DNA of 64,000 nt from Acidobacteriota bacterium (GTDB lineage: Bacteria > Acidobacteriota > Blastocatellia > Pyrinomonadales > Pyrinomonadaceae): NCBI GenBank assembly GCA_020199835.1, contig JAIVJV010000009.1, positions 558,001 through 622,000 of the forward strand. The letters run 5' to 3'. Numbering within the stretch: the stretch's first letter is position 1; every line of letters starts with the position of its first letter. A model generated the notes under the pieces. It was given only the letters and a program-made list of their open reading frames with translations, did not search any database and had not been told where the DNA came from. Shown here piece after piece: positions 44,388 through 55,432 of the stretch. A program made the translations under genes and the position numbers.

Positions 44388-46856
44388 ATGATTGGCTCGA
44401 CGCTCGGGAACTACAAAATCCTTGAGAAGCTCGGTGAGGGCGGTCAGGGAACAGTCTATAAAGCTATCGACTCAAAGCTCGGTCGCACCCTCGTAATCAA
44501 AGTTCTTCCGGCAGAACTCACATCGAAAGAAGCCAATCTCAAACGGTTCGAGCGCGAAGCGCGTCTCGCCTCTGCGCTCGACCATCCAAACATCTGCACC
44601 ATCTTCGACCTCAACGAGATCAACGGCATTCATTTCATCGCGATGCAGTACATCGAGGGCCGTAACGTGCGGCAGTTAGTAAACGGCCGCCCATTGTCCC
44701 TCGAAAGCGCGTTATCGATCGCTCTGCAGACTGCCGACGCACTCGCGGCCGCACACTCCCGCGGCATCATTCATCGCGACATCAAAGCCGGCAACGTGAT
44801 GGTCACGCCCAGCGGGCAAGTAAAAGTGCTCGACTTCGGACTCGCAAAACTTCTCGACGAAGACGCCGCGCGCACTTCCGGCATTCATCACACGGAAATC
44901 ACTGAAGTGGGTGTTCCTTACGGCACGGCGACTTACGCTGCGCCGGAACAAGCGCGTGGCGACCGAGTCGATTCCCGCGCCGACATCTTTTCTACGGGCG
45001 TTCTGCTTTACGAAATGCTGACCGGCACCTGGCCCTTTCAAGGTCAAACTTCGGTCGAGGTGCGTCATGCGGTTTTGCACGACGAACCAAAACTGATCTC
45101 GCAGATGCGTCCGGGTCGCGTGCCTGCGAAACTGCAAGCCATCATCGACAAGTCCCTCGCGAAAGATCCGCGCAACCGTTATCAAAAAATCGCTTACTTC
45201 GCCAACGACCTCCGCGAGGTGATTCGAGAACTCGGCGCCGATTCGCTACCGGGCATCGACGAAAGCGCCATGCCCATCGAGCCGAAACATTTAACGCCGG
45301 CGAATCCGGTCACGCGAGCGCTGCGTTGGTTGACCGGAAACAAGAGCGACGAAAATGCGCTCGGAGGTTCGGGCAAATCGACGACCCGGTCACGCGATCA
45401 GCATGCAAGTCCCTTGACGAGTTTGGCCGATGACGAGCGTAAGAGCGTTGCGATCCTGCCGTTCCAAAACGTCGGCAATGAGCGCGATATCGACTTCTAC
45501 CAGTTCTCGCTTGCCGATGCCGTGATCACTGAGCTCGCGCGCGTGCGTTCGCTCGTCGTGCGGCCTTCGTCTGTGATCGTGAAGTATCAAAACAAGACCG
45601 TCGATGCGGCTGACGCAGGACGCGAGTTGCGCGTGGACGCGATTCTCACCGCGACCTTTCTGCGTGCAGGCGATCGGCTGCGCGTCACTGCGCAACTGCT
45701 CGACGTACGCACCAGCGAGATCCTCTGGAGTGAACGAATCGACGCAGACGCGAGCGACATCATCGGCGTGCAGGACACGATCGTGCAGCGCATCGTCGAA
45801 GGATTGCGCCTCGAACTGAGTCCCGATGAGAGAGTGCAACTCGCGAAAGGCACCACGACCGTTGCCGCGGCTTCGGAAGAGTACATGCGCGGTCGCGACT
45901 GCCTGGCAACGTTTATTTATCACACGATTGAACGCGAACACCTCGACTCGTCAATCGAACACTTTCGCCGCGCAATCGAGATCGATCCACAGTTTGCCCT
46001 CGCGTATTCGGCGCTCGGCAGTGCTTACGTCAATCGCGTGCTGAAAGGCCTGGGCCAGACAGGCGATCACGAGAAAGCGCAGAAGGCGTTTGGCAAAGCG
46101 CTCGCGCTCGATCCCAAGTTACTCGAAGCGCGGCGGCACATGGTGTTCATCTATCTGACCGGCGGGCAAAAGCAGACGGCGCGCGAGGAGATCGAATTGC
46201 TGCGCGACGAGTACCCGAACGATTCGGGCGTGCAGTTTGTACGTGGCGTGGTCGCGCGACTCGACGGCGATTACGAAACAGCACTGCGCAGTTTCGATCG
46301 CATGGTCAAGCTCAATCCTGAAGAACAGGTTCTTGCGAGTTACAACCGCGCGCGTATCTTCATGTACCAACAAAAGTACGACGAAGCGCTGCGGGAACTC
46401 GACGCCGGAGCCGCGCTCGAGCCTGAACATCCCGTGATCAAAGTCTTTCGCGCGCGCGTGCTTTACTATCGGGGCGAGATTGACGAAGCTGCCGAGATTC
46501 TTCACCAGGTACTCATACGACACCCGCAGATGGATGGCATTCGGCCGATCCTGGCCATCTGTCTCAGCGCGCAGGGACAGCACACGAAGGCCAACGAACA
46601 GTTGACGCAAAAGGTCCGCCAGGTTGCGGAAGCCGATTACGACATTTCCTATTGGCTCGCTTCCGCTTATCTTTTACAAGGCCGCCAGGTGGAAGCATTG
46701 CGCTGGCTGGAAACCGCGACTCGACTCGGCAACGAAAACTATCGCTGGTTTGAGTCCGATCCAAACTGGACGGACATGCATGAAGATCCGCGTTTCGTGG
46801 AATTGATGAACGGGATCAAGAATCAGAACCAGGCAGCCAGGGACCAGACCGTATGA
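44388..46856 (+). CDS. Ser/Thr protein kinase with TolB-like and TPR regions
   Basis: An 822-residue cytosolic kinase. The kinase domain (about 8-275) has GEGGQGTVYKA, VIKVLP, HRDIKAGN and LDFGLAKL. A TolB/FlgO-like region (about 345-490, KSVAILPFQNVGN) follows, then TPR units (about 500-800). There is no membrane segment, so, unlike the 60606 kinase, it senses inside the cell. Its stop overlaps the phosphatase ATG (ATGA), forming a kinase-phosphatase pair. Confidence 0.93.
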   Translation: MIGSTLGNYKILEKLGEGGQGTVYKAIDSKLGRTLVIKVLPAELTSKEANLKRFEREARLASALDHPNICTIFDLNEINGIHFIAMQYIEGRNVRQLVNGRPLSLESALSIALQTADALAAAHSRGIIHRDIKAGNVMVTPSGQVKVLDFGLAKLLDEDAARTSGIHHTEITEVGVPYGTATYAAPEQARGDRVDSRADIFSTGVLLYEMLTGTWPFQGQTSVEVRHAVLHDEPKLISQMRPGRVPAKLQAIIDKSLAKDPRNRYQKIAYFANDLREVIRELGADSLPGIDESAMPIEPKHLTPANPVTRALRWLTGNKSDENALGGSGKSTTRSRDQHASPLTSLADDERKSVAILPFQNVGNERDIDFYQFSLADAVITELARVRSLVVRPSSVIVKYQNKTVDAADAGRELRVDAILTATFLRAGDRLRVTAQLLDVRTSEILWSERIDADASDIIGVQDTIVQRIVEGLRLELSPDERVQLAKGTTTVAAASEEYMRGRDCLATFIYHTIEREHLDSSIEHFRRAIEIDPQFALAYSALGSAYVNRVLKGLGQTGDHEKAQKAFGKALALDPKLLEARRHMVFIYLTGGQKQTAREEIELLRDEYPNDSGVQFVRGVVARLDGDYETALRSFDRMVKLNPEEQVLASYNRARIFMYQQKYDEALRELDAGAALEPEHPVIKVFRARVLYYRGEIDEAAEILHQVLIRHPQMDGIRPILAICLSAQGQHTKANEQLTQKVRQVAEADYDISYWLASAYLLQGRQVEALRWLETATRLGNENYRWFESDPNWTDMHEDPRFVELMNGIKNQNQAARDQTV

Positions 46857-47647
46857 GAACCTTCGTCGTGGGCGATATTCATGGCCGTTGCGCGCAGCTT
46901 CTCAACCTGCTCGACATGCTGCCGCGCGACGCGCAAAAAGACACGTTGGTTTTTCTCGGCGATTTAATCGATCGTGGTGCTGATGCGCCGGGCTGCGTGG
47001 ACCACATCATGAAGCTTCGTCGCGAGAACCCGGAGCGAGTCATCTGTTTGCGCGGTAATCACGAGCAGATGTTGCTGGATTTTGTCGACGGGCAGGCCAC
47101 GATTTGGCTGACGCCGGTCACGGGTGGTGAGCGAACGTTTCAGCAGTACACCGGGCGCGCAGTGCGCGTGCACAGCGAGCAGGATCTCGAAGAGATGCGG
47201 CGCGTGTTTGCGGAGTCGTTTCCGCGAGAACATCTGGAGTTCATGCAGAGTTTGCCGTTCTATTACGAAGACGACCACGCGATCTACGTTCATGCGGGTT
47301 TGGATGAAGGAAAACATCCGCGTGAGAGTTCGCCGATGTCGCTCTTGTGGATGCGCGACATGGACTTTTACAAGAACTACCGCGGCAAGCCGTGCGTGTT
47401 TGGCCACACGCCGACGCCGTTACTGCCGCTTCGTGGACGGCTCGGGCGGCATGGCATCTATATCTCGCACAGCGCTGTCGGCCTCGATAGCGGGTACAAC
47501 TACCAATCGCCGCTCAGTTGTCTTTCACTGCCGGATTTCAATCTCTTTCAGACGTTTGCCGACGGACGCGAAGAGACCCACCAGATCACGTCTTTCATTC
47601 CGGACACTTTGCGCGAGATGCAACGCCGCGCGGGTCTTGTTAGTTAA
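46853..47647 (+). CDS. PPP-family serine/threonine phosphatase
   Basis: A 264-residue metallophosphoesterase with all three PPP signatures: VGDIHGR, LGDLIDRGA and LRGNHEQM, and HAGLDEG and FGHTPTPL for the remaining ligands. It resembles PrpA/PrpB-type phosphatases. Coupling to the kinase gene suggests it reverses that kinase's phosphorylation. Confidence 0.93.
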   Translation: MRTFVVGDIHGRCAQLLNLLDMLPRDAQKDTLVFLGDLIDRGADAPGCVDHIMKLRRENPERVICLRGNHEQMLLDFVDGQATIWLTPVTGGERTFQQYTGRAVRVHSEQDLEEMRRVFAESFPREHLEFMQSLPFYYEDDHAIYVHAGLDEGKHPRESSPMSLLWMRDMDFYKNYRGKPCVFGHTPTPLLPLRGRLGRHGIYISHSAVGLDSGYNYQSPLSCLSLPDFNLFQTFADGREETHQITSFIPDTLREMQRRAGLVS

Positions 47648-47722
47648 TTGCGCGGGTCTCGTTTGATTTTAAATTTGGTTTGGCCTTTGGCGGTTTCTAT
47701 TCCTACCCCTCTGTTCTCTCGC

Positions 47723-49579
47723 TTACGGCACGCAACGCTGTTCGCGCAACGGTACGAGATCAAGGTTTGTTAGTTTGCGTGACGCAGGGTCCAACGCGAT
47801 TCGCGCCATCAGTGGACCATTGTCACACGTCAATCGTATAGCGCTGTTGCGCGTGCCGTTGCCGCCAAGCGTCTCGCCGACTTTGCAACTCCCCCACGCC
47901 GATGCCGCATTGATTTGACGTCGCACTTTCTCAACGTTCAACCCGGGCGCCGCGATCGCTTCAAACGCCTTCTGATCCCACGCGCCGAGTAACTTCACGA
48001 TCGCGTCCGCGGCTTTCGTCATCTCGGCGTCAGGCGGCAGTACTGGTGCGATGCCGATTGTTTGAACCTTCGGCGGGATTGTCGGCGCGAGCGTGATGAA
48101 CACGTTCAGCCAACCGCGATCACACGCCATGCGCCACTCGCCGCGTAGCGCATTTTCCGGGTCAATCGAAGTTGCCGGCCTGCATGTTCCATGATCCTGC
48201 GCCAACGACTGCCAGCGGCTCTTGCGAACTTCCGCGGGCACGTCAAGAAACACGTTGTCGGCCATAATGCGGTTCGCCAGTGCGTCGTCCCACTTGATGA
48301 TCAACTGCGAGACGTCTGCTTGCGCCGCGAGCAATGCGGGCGACGGTTTCACGACGCGCGGTTGCAATGCGCCGGTGCGATGAAGCGCGTCCAGCGTGTC
48401 GTTGAAGATCGCGTTGAAGCCGCCGTATGTCAGATTGCTCATCGCAATCAGACCCACGCCGTAGCCCGGCAGCCAGCGCATCAACGAGCCGTAACCCGGC
48501 AGACCACCGCCGTGACCGATGACGTAAGCGAAGCGGCAGTCCTGCGCAACGCCGAGTCCGTAGCCGTAACCTGAAACGTTCAATTGCAACGGCGCATCCG
48601 TCGTAGAACGAAACGCACTGCCCGGAGACATGCGCCAGAGTTGTTGCATCTCGCGCACGCTGCCGCGCTTTACTGGACCACGATCGACTTCGTCGCGTGG
48701 CGGAAATGCTGACATCAGGAAAGCGACCCAACGCGCAAGATCGTGCGTGTTGGTCCAAAGACCGCCCATCGCGCCGAACGAACCGTGCGCGAGAATCGGT
48801 TCTGCTTTCCACGCATTGTCTTCGCGACGATAGCCGAGCGCGATTCGATCCTGCGGTACCTCGCTCTTTTCGAATGTCGTGGAGTTCATGCCGAGCGGTC
48901 GCAGGATGTTGTCGCGCATGTAATTGGCGTAGGGACCGCCCGATGCCTTGGCGATGATCTGGCCGAGGATCGCGAAGCCGTAATTTGAATATTCATACGC
49001 CGTTCCGGGCACGGTTGAGAAAGGAATGCCCGCACGCATCCACGCGCGCATCGTTTCGTCAGTTTGGGCCAACTGGCGGTCGCCCCACGCGTTGTCTTCA
49101 GGAAAACCTTCGGAATGCGTCAGTAAGTGGCGAATCGTGATCGTCGGCGAATCGGATGTTGGATAAGGGAGGTCGGCGAGTGCCGGAACGTAGCGCGTCA
49201 CGGGATCGTCAAGCGAAAGTTTTCCGTCATCGCGCAGCTTGAGTATCGCCAACGCCGTGAAACTCTTTGTCATCGAGGCGATGCGAAAGACTGTTTCCGG
49301 CGTGACCGGCGCTTTGTTTGTCGCTTCGCGAATGCCCGCGGCTTTCACCCAAACCACTTCGCCGTCGACGACGATTCCCATCACCGCGCCAGGCATGCGC
49401 TCAGCAAACGTATTGAACAGTTTCTCGATCTCGGGAAACGCCGCCGCCAGTTTCTGTTTGCGATTGGGATCTGCAAACGTTGCCGGTGGCACCGTTCCCG
49501 TCGCCACCCGTTTCTGTGCTTGCGCCACAGACGAAAGAGTAAGCACCGCAAGGAGAAGTAAACTAACCAAGTCTTTCAT
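47723..49579 (-). CDS. secreted serine beta-lactamase-family hydrolase
   Basis: A 618-residue secreted protein from ATG 49579 with signal peptide (LVSLLLLAVLTLSSVAQAQ). The active site has SMTKSFTA (SxxK), YSNYGF (YxN) and GHGGGLPG. The penicillin-binding/class C-like domain covers about 30-400; a C-terminal region of about 200 residues carries Cys-containing strands (CRPATSI, CDRGWLNVF) and is unassigned. It is likely a D-Ala peptidase or esterase, not necessarily a drug-degrading enzyme. It overlaps the KTSC gene by 17 bases. Confidence 0.88.
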   Translation of the reverse strand: MKDLVSLLLLAVLTLSSVAQAQKRVATGTVPPATFADPNRKQKLAAAFPEIEKLFNTFAERMPGAVMGIVVDGEVVWVKAAGIREATNKAPVTPETVFRIASMTKSFTALAILKLRDDGKLSLDDPVTRYVPALADLPYPTSDSPTITIRHLLTHSEGFPEDNAWGDRQLAQTDETMRAWMRAGIPFSTVPGTAYEYSNYGFAILGQIIAKASGGPYANYMRDNILRPLGMNSTTFEKSEVPQDRIALGYRREDNAWKAEPILAHGSFGAMGGLWTNTHDLARWVAFLMSAFPPRDEVDRGPVKRGSVREMQQLWRMSPGSAFRSTTDAPLQLNVSGYGYGLGVAQDCRFAYVIGHGGGLPGYGSLMRWLPGYGVGLIAMSNLTYGGFNAIFNDTLDALHRTGALQPRVVKPSPALLAAQADVSQLIIKWDDALANRIMADNVFLDVPAEVRKSRWQSLAQDHGTCRPATSIDPENALRGEWRMACDRGWLNVFITLAPTIPPKVQTIGIAPVLPPDAEMTKAADAIVKLLGAWDQKAFEAIAAPGLNVEKVRRQINAASAWGSCKVGETLGGNGTRNSAIRLTCDNGPLMARIALDPASRKLTNLDLVPLREQRCVP

Positions 49580-49775
49580 GCTTGTATCGTCCAAGGACCT
49601 TCTTGTGCATGTACTGTCCGTGCGATTCTGCCTGCATCAATCCTTCGAACACAAACTTCGGCACGCTTTTGTAGCGATACTTTTCGCCCGTACGAAAAAC
49701 GACATCCAGTTCGTAAGTCAAATCGTTATAGCGCACGCCCAGAATCATCCTCGATTTCACCGGTGTGAAGTCCAT
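49563..49775 (-). CDS. KTSC domain protein
   Basis: A 70-residue protein made of one KTSC domain (PF13619): SRMILGVRYNDLTYELDVVFRTG, then YRYKSVPKFVFEGLMQAESHGQY. The domain name recalls a conserved Lys/Thr/Ser/Cys pattern; function is unknown. It runs into the start of the hydrolase gene. Confidence 0.82.
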   Translation of the reverse strand: MDFTPVKSRMILGVRYNDLTYELDVVFRTGEKYRYKSVPKFVFEGLMQAESHGQYMHKKVLGRYKHERLG

Positions 49776-49878
49776 TCTCCCCTCGCTCTGATACTGTTGG
49801 ATAGTTCAGTAGCTGCACGTCATAACGACGCGCATCGGGAGGAATGGTTACGCTTTACAGTTTTCGGCTTGAGAACCT

Positions 49879-51876
<1,998 letters not shown>

Positions 51877-51901
51877 CTAATCGAGTTTCCCGGAGATACA
51901 A

Positions 51902-53569
51902 ATGCTCAAACGGTTTGTCGCTTTATCGCTCGTTCTCTCGCTATTGACGCTGCCCGCCCTCGCGCAGAATGGAAGCGGGGACATGTTGGCCCGCATCCGC
52001 GCCGAGGCCATGCAGCGCTCGCAAATCATGAAGACCATGCACAAGTTCACCGACCTTTACGGCCCACGGCTGACGGGTTCGCCCAATCACAAAGCCGCTG
52101 CCGAGTGGGCCGTGAAACAGATGACTGCATGGGGATTCGAGAACGCTCATCTCGAACCGTGGGACTTCAAACATCCGGGTTGGGCTAACGAGAGACTCAC
52201 TGCGCACATCATCTCGCCGGTGAAAGATCCGCTCGTGTGCGAAGTGCTCGCGTGGACGCCGAGCACGAAGGGTACGGTTCAGGCAACAGCGACTCAGTTA
52301 GTGTTGCCGCAAACACCGACACAGGAACAGTTGACAGCGTTTTTCAATGGCAACAAGACGCGCGTCCGCGGTCGTATCGCGCTCATCGGAAAAGCAGCGG
52401 TGATTCCCGTTAACCTGAATCCACCGGCGAAACGTAGTAGTGACGAGCAGGTGCAGCAGCGTTATGGTCCAAACCCGCGGCCTGTTGCTTTTCCCACTCC
52501 ATCACCGACTCCCACACCAGCACCCAACGCACCGAAGCGGCTCACGGGCCGAGAGATCAACGTGCAACTCAATGCGTTCTTGAAAGAGAACGGTGCGGCC
52601 GTTCGCGTTGACGATGCGGGACGCGAGTTTCGCCAGATCCGCGCGTTCAACAACAGCACTTTTGATGTCGATAGAGCGATTCCGACCGTCGTGATGAGCA
52701 ATGAAGACTTTGGCCGCGTCACGCGCATTCTCAACGACGGCACTGACGTGACGCTTGAATTTAATATCGTGAACCGCGTGTATCCGGAAGGCGCCACGTC
52801 TTACAACACGATCGGCGAGATTCGCGGTGGGGATAAAGCGGACGAAGTGATTATGCTCGGCGGACACCTCGATTCGTGGCACGCGGCGACAGGCGCGACC
52901 GACAACGCAATCGGCTGCGCGATCATGATGGAAGCGGCGCGCATTCTGAAGACACTCGGCCTCAAAGCGCGACGTACGATTCGCGTGGCGTTGTGGAGCG
53001 GCGAAGAACAAGGGTTGCTGGGTTCACTCGCTTACGTGAAACAGCACTTTGGGTCGTTTGAAAATCCGAAACCGGGTTACGAGAAGTTTGGCGGGTATTT
53101 CAATATCGACTCGGGCACAGGACGCATTCGTGGCGCTTCGGTGTTTGGACCACCCGAAGCGGCAAACATCCTGCGCGAGATCCTTGCACCGTTCAAGGAT
53201 GATGGCGTTGCCGGTGCAATCACGACGCGCAGCCGGCGTCTTGGTGGTTCGGACAACACGGCGTTCAATCAAGCCGGACTGCCCGGCATCGGCCTGGGCC
53301 AGGATCCGATCGAATACAACTCGCACACGTGGCACACGAATCTCGATACCTACGAACGCATTCTTGAAGACGACGTGAAGAAGGATGCGATGGTGGTCGC
53401 TTGGGCCGTGTACCAGTTGGCGATGCGCGACGATCTGCTGCCGCGAATGTCGAAGACGGATATGCCGCCCAAGCCACCCGAGGAACCAACGACGCAACCT
53501 ACGCCACGTCCAACGCGTACCGATTCTACGAGCACCCCACGTGCTCGGAGTTCACGACGAGGAAATTAG
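51902..53569 (+). CDS. secreted M28 zinc aminopeptidase
   Basis: A 555-residue secreted peptidase with signal peptide ([13 protein letters not shown]), a PA-like inserted region with a Pro/Thr linker ([11 protein letters not shown], about 200-210), and zinc ligands GGHLDSW (His, Asp), TDNA (Asp), WSGEEQG (Glu) and [10 protein letters not shown] (His). The C-terminal tail is Pro/Arg/Ser/Thr-rich, [17 protein letters not shown]. Its stop is 4 bases from the amine oxidase start. Confidence 0.92.
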   Translation: MLKRFVALSLVLSLLTLPALAQNGSGDMLARIRAEAMQRSQIMKTMHKFTDLYGPRLTGSPNHKAAAEWAVKQMTAWGFENAHLEPWDFKHPGWANERLTAHIISPVKDPLVCEVLAWTPSTKGTVQATATQLVLPQTPTQEQLTAFFNGNKTRVRGRIALIGKAAVIPVNLNPPAKRSSDEQVQQRYGPNPRPVAFPTPSPTPTPAPNAPKRLTGREINVQLNAFLKENGAAVRVDDAGREFRQIRAFNNSTFDVDRAIPTVVMSNEDFGRVTRILNDGTDVTLEFNIVNRVYPEGATSYNTIGEIRGGDKADEVIMLGGHLDSWHAATGATDNAIGCAIMMEAARILKTLGLKARRTIRVALWSGEEQGLLGSLAYVKQHFGSFENPKPGYEKFGGYFNIDSGTGRIRGASVFGPPEAANILREILAPFKDDGVAGAITTRSRRLGGSDNTAFNQAGLPGIGLGQDPIEYNSHTWHTNLDTYERILEDDVKKDAMVVAWAVYQLAMRDDLLPRMSKTDMPPKPPEEPTTQPTPRPTRTDSTSTPRARSSRRGN

Positions 53570-53573
53570 TTCG

Positions 53574-54803
53574 TTGGCATTAACCCGCCGTCAGTTTTTG
53601 CGGCGTAGCGCAGTCGCTGCTGCGGGCGCCGGTCTGATTCGCAGTCCACTGGGTGGGACCGTAACGGCGGAAATAATTAGAGGCCGGGCCAAGAAAGTGC
53701 TCATATTGGGCGCCGGAATGGCCGGCCTTGTTGCTGCTTACGAACTCACGCAACTCGGTCACGACGTGACGGTGCTCGAAGCGCGCACGCGCCCCGGCGG
53801 ACGCGTCCACACGTTGCGGGAACCCTTCGCCGACGGTCTCTATGCCGAAGCCGGAGCCGCACGTATTCCCAATAATCACGAACTGCCGCTCAAGTACGTA
53901 AAAACATTCGACCTTCCACTCGAGCCGTTTTATCCCAGCGGGTTGAACGCGATTCGCTTCGATCGTGGCACGAGGCAGGAGGTGCCGATCGAGGGTTTCA
54001 CCGAGGCCATGAACGTTAACTTCGGCGAGGATCTCGGCGGCAAACCCGAGCGCTGGTACAAGATCAAAGGCGGTTCTGACCTGTTGCCGAAGGCATTCGC
54101 CAGGCACTTGGAAAGCAAGATTGTTTACGGCACTCCGGTGGTTCGAATCGAACAGAATGCGAACGAAGCACGGGTAGTCTGCTTGAAATCGGGAAAGCCG
54201 CAAACGTTTGTCGCCGACAGCGTGCTCGTCACCATCCCCTTTTCCGTTTTGCGGAAAATCGAGTTGCCCGCGCTTTCGTCGGGCAAGCGCGACGTGATCA
54301 AACGCACACATTACGACGCGGTGTCACGCGTGTATCTGCAAACGAAAAATCGATTTTGGGAAGAGCGGGGTCTGAACGGTTTTGCGTTCACCGCCGGTGG
54401 GATCGAGATCTGGCAGCCGACCTGGAGTCAACCTGGGCCACGTGGGATCCTGATGACCTATGCGCGACCCGGCGAGGCTGAACGAATCACGAGCATGAAA
54501 GAGAATCGCCGCATTGAGGCGACGTTGAAGCAGCTTGACGAAGTCTTCACCGGGTTGCGAGTGAACTTTGAACAAGGGACGAGCAAGTGCTGGACTGAAG
54601 ACGAGTGGGCGCGCGGCGCGTGGGCGTTTATCGGTTTCAAAGATTTGGCAACGGCCATGATGCCGGAAGGACGGGTCCACTTCGCCGGCGAACATCTCTC
54701 GCTGTGGTTTTCGTGGATGCAGGGCGCGCTGGAGTCCGGGTTGCGGGCGGTGAAGGAGATCGACGAAGCGCAGTACCCGGTCCGTATAGCGGTTCGTTTC
54801 TAA
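53574..54803 (+). CDS. Tat-exported flavin amine oxidase
   Basis: A 409-residue FAD enzyme. TTG 53574 is selected: GAGGAAA lies 8-9 bases upstream and the N-terminus becomes ALTRRQFLRRSAVAAAGAG, a twin-arginine signal. Earlier codons in this frame lie within the peptidase gene. The FAD motif is LILGAGMAGLVAAYEL, then GGRVHTL, and the C-terminus has FAGEHLSLWFSWMQGALESG. It oxidises an amine or amino acid outside the cytoplasm. Its stop abuts that of the convergent Uma2 gene. Confidence 0.9.
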   Translation: MALTRRQFLRRSAVAAAGAGLIRSPLGGTVTAEIIRGRAKKVLILGAGMAGLVAAYELTQLGHDVTVLEARTRPGGRVHTLREPFADGLYAEAGAARIPNNHELPLKYVKTFDLPLEPFYPSGLNAIRFDRGTRQEVPIEGFTEAMNVNFGEDLGGKPERWYKIKGGSDLLPKAFARHLESKIVYGTPVVRIEQNANEARVVCLKSGKPQTFVADSVLVTIPFSVLRKIELPALSSGKRDVIKRTHYDAVSRVYLQTKNRFWEERGLNGFAFTAGGIEIWQPTWSQPGPRGILMTYARPGEAERITSMKENRRIEATLKQLDEVFTGLRVNFEQGTSKCWTEDEWARGAWAFIGFKDLATAMMPEGRVHFAGEHLSLWFSWMQGALESGLRAVKEIDEAQYPVRIAVRF

Positions 54804-55361
54804 TTACCCCTTCGGGCCTTCAACAAACAGATCATCAACGGGCATGGTCCACCCGGGTAATGCCGGCTCAGCCTCAGCGGACTGGCCGCGTTTGTAAATT
54901 GTGGGTTCGGTGGGAGAGGTGTCTCGGTAAACGCGCACCACGTCGTCACTCAGCAGATCGACGTCCCAAACGACAAGAGTTCCCGCGGCGAAATAGTCTG
55001 CTCGCTTTTGCGCCATCTGTCGCTCCGCGCGCGGGCCATAGTCGCCTTCACTGCGAACTTCCACCGCGAAGATCGGTGCGCGGTCGCCAAACTTCATCGG
55101 GATCTTACCCGTGTAGAAGCCAGCGTCAGGACTAAACGATTTCCGGTGAGGCAAGTCGACGACAAATGCAACGTTGTCTCCGAATGCGAAGCCTGTCCGC
55201 GTAGCTTTCTCGTAAGCGCGAAGAGACATGGTGATTTCCAGGGCGGCCAAGTGAGGTAACCATCCCGTAGGTGACATGTGCACGATTTCTCCATTGACGA
55301 GCTCAGCCTTGCCCTCGACCTTATAGAGATCTTCAATTGTGGCTTCGACTTTAGCGCTCAT
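54804..55361 (-). CDS. Uma2-family putative endonuclease
   Basis: A 185-residue PD-(D/E)XK-fold protein from ATG 55361 (13 further codons reach 55400). The motifs are VNGEIVHMSP, SFSPDAGF (Asp) and IFAVEVRSEGD, where Arg stands in the Glu-x-Lys position. Uma2/DUF820 families expand in cyanobacteria and Acidobacteriota; most members are uncharacterised. It is a lone gene with its stop adjoining that of the amine oxidase. Confidence 0.88.
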   Translation of the reverse strand: MSAKVEATIEDLYKVEGKAELVNGEIVHMSPTGWLPHLAALEITMSLRAYEKATRTGFAFGDNVAFVVDLPHRKSFSPDAGFYTGKIPMKFGDRAPIFAVEVRSEGDYGPRAERQMAQKRADYFAAGTLVVWDVDLLSDDVVRVYRDTSPTEPTIYKRGQSAEAEPALPGWTMPVDDLFVEGPKG

Positions 55362-55432
55362 AGGCAGTTGTGAGTGTTTATTATTAGTTGGTGAACGCAT
55401 AATAGCCTCGAACTAGAGCCAAAGCAACGGGG

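Noticed and set aside
44388..47647. Kinase-phosphatase pair as part of a phage-defence island
   Set aside because: No defence effectors, nucleases or mobility genes are nearby; ordinary signalling is simpler.
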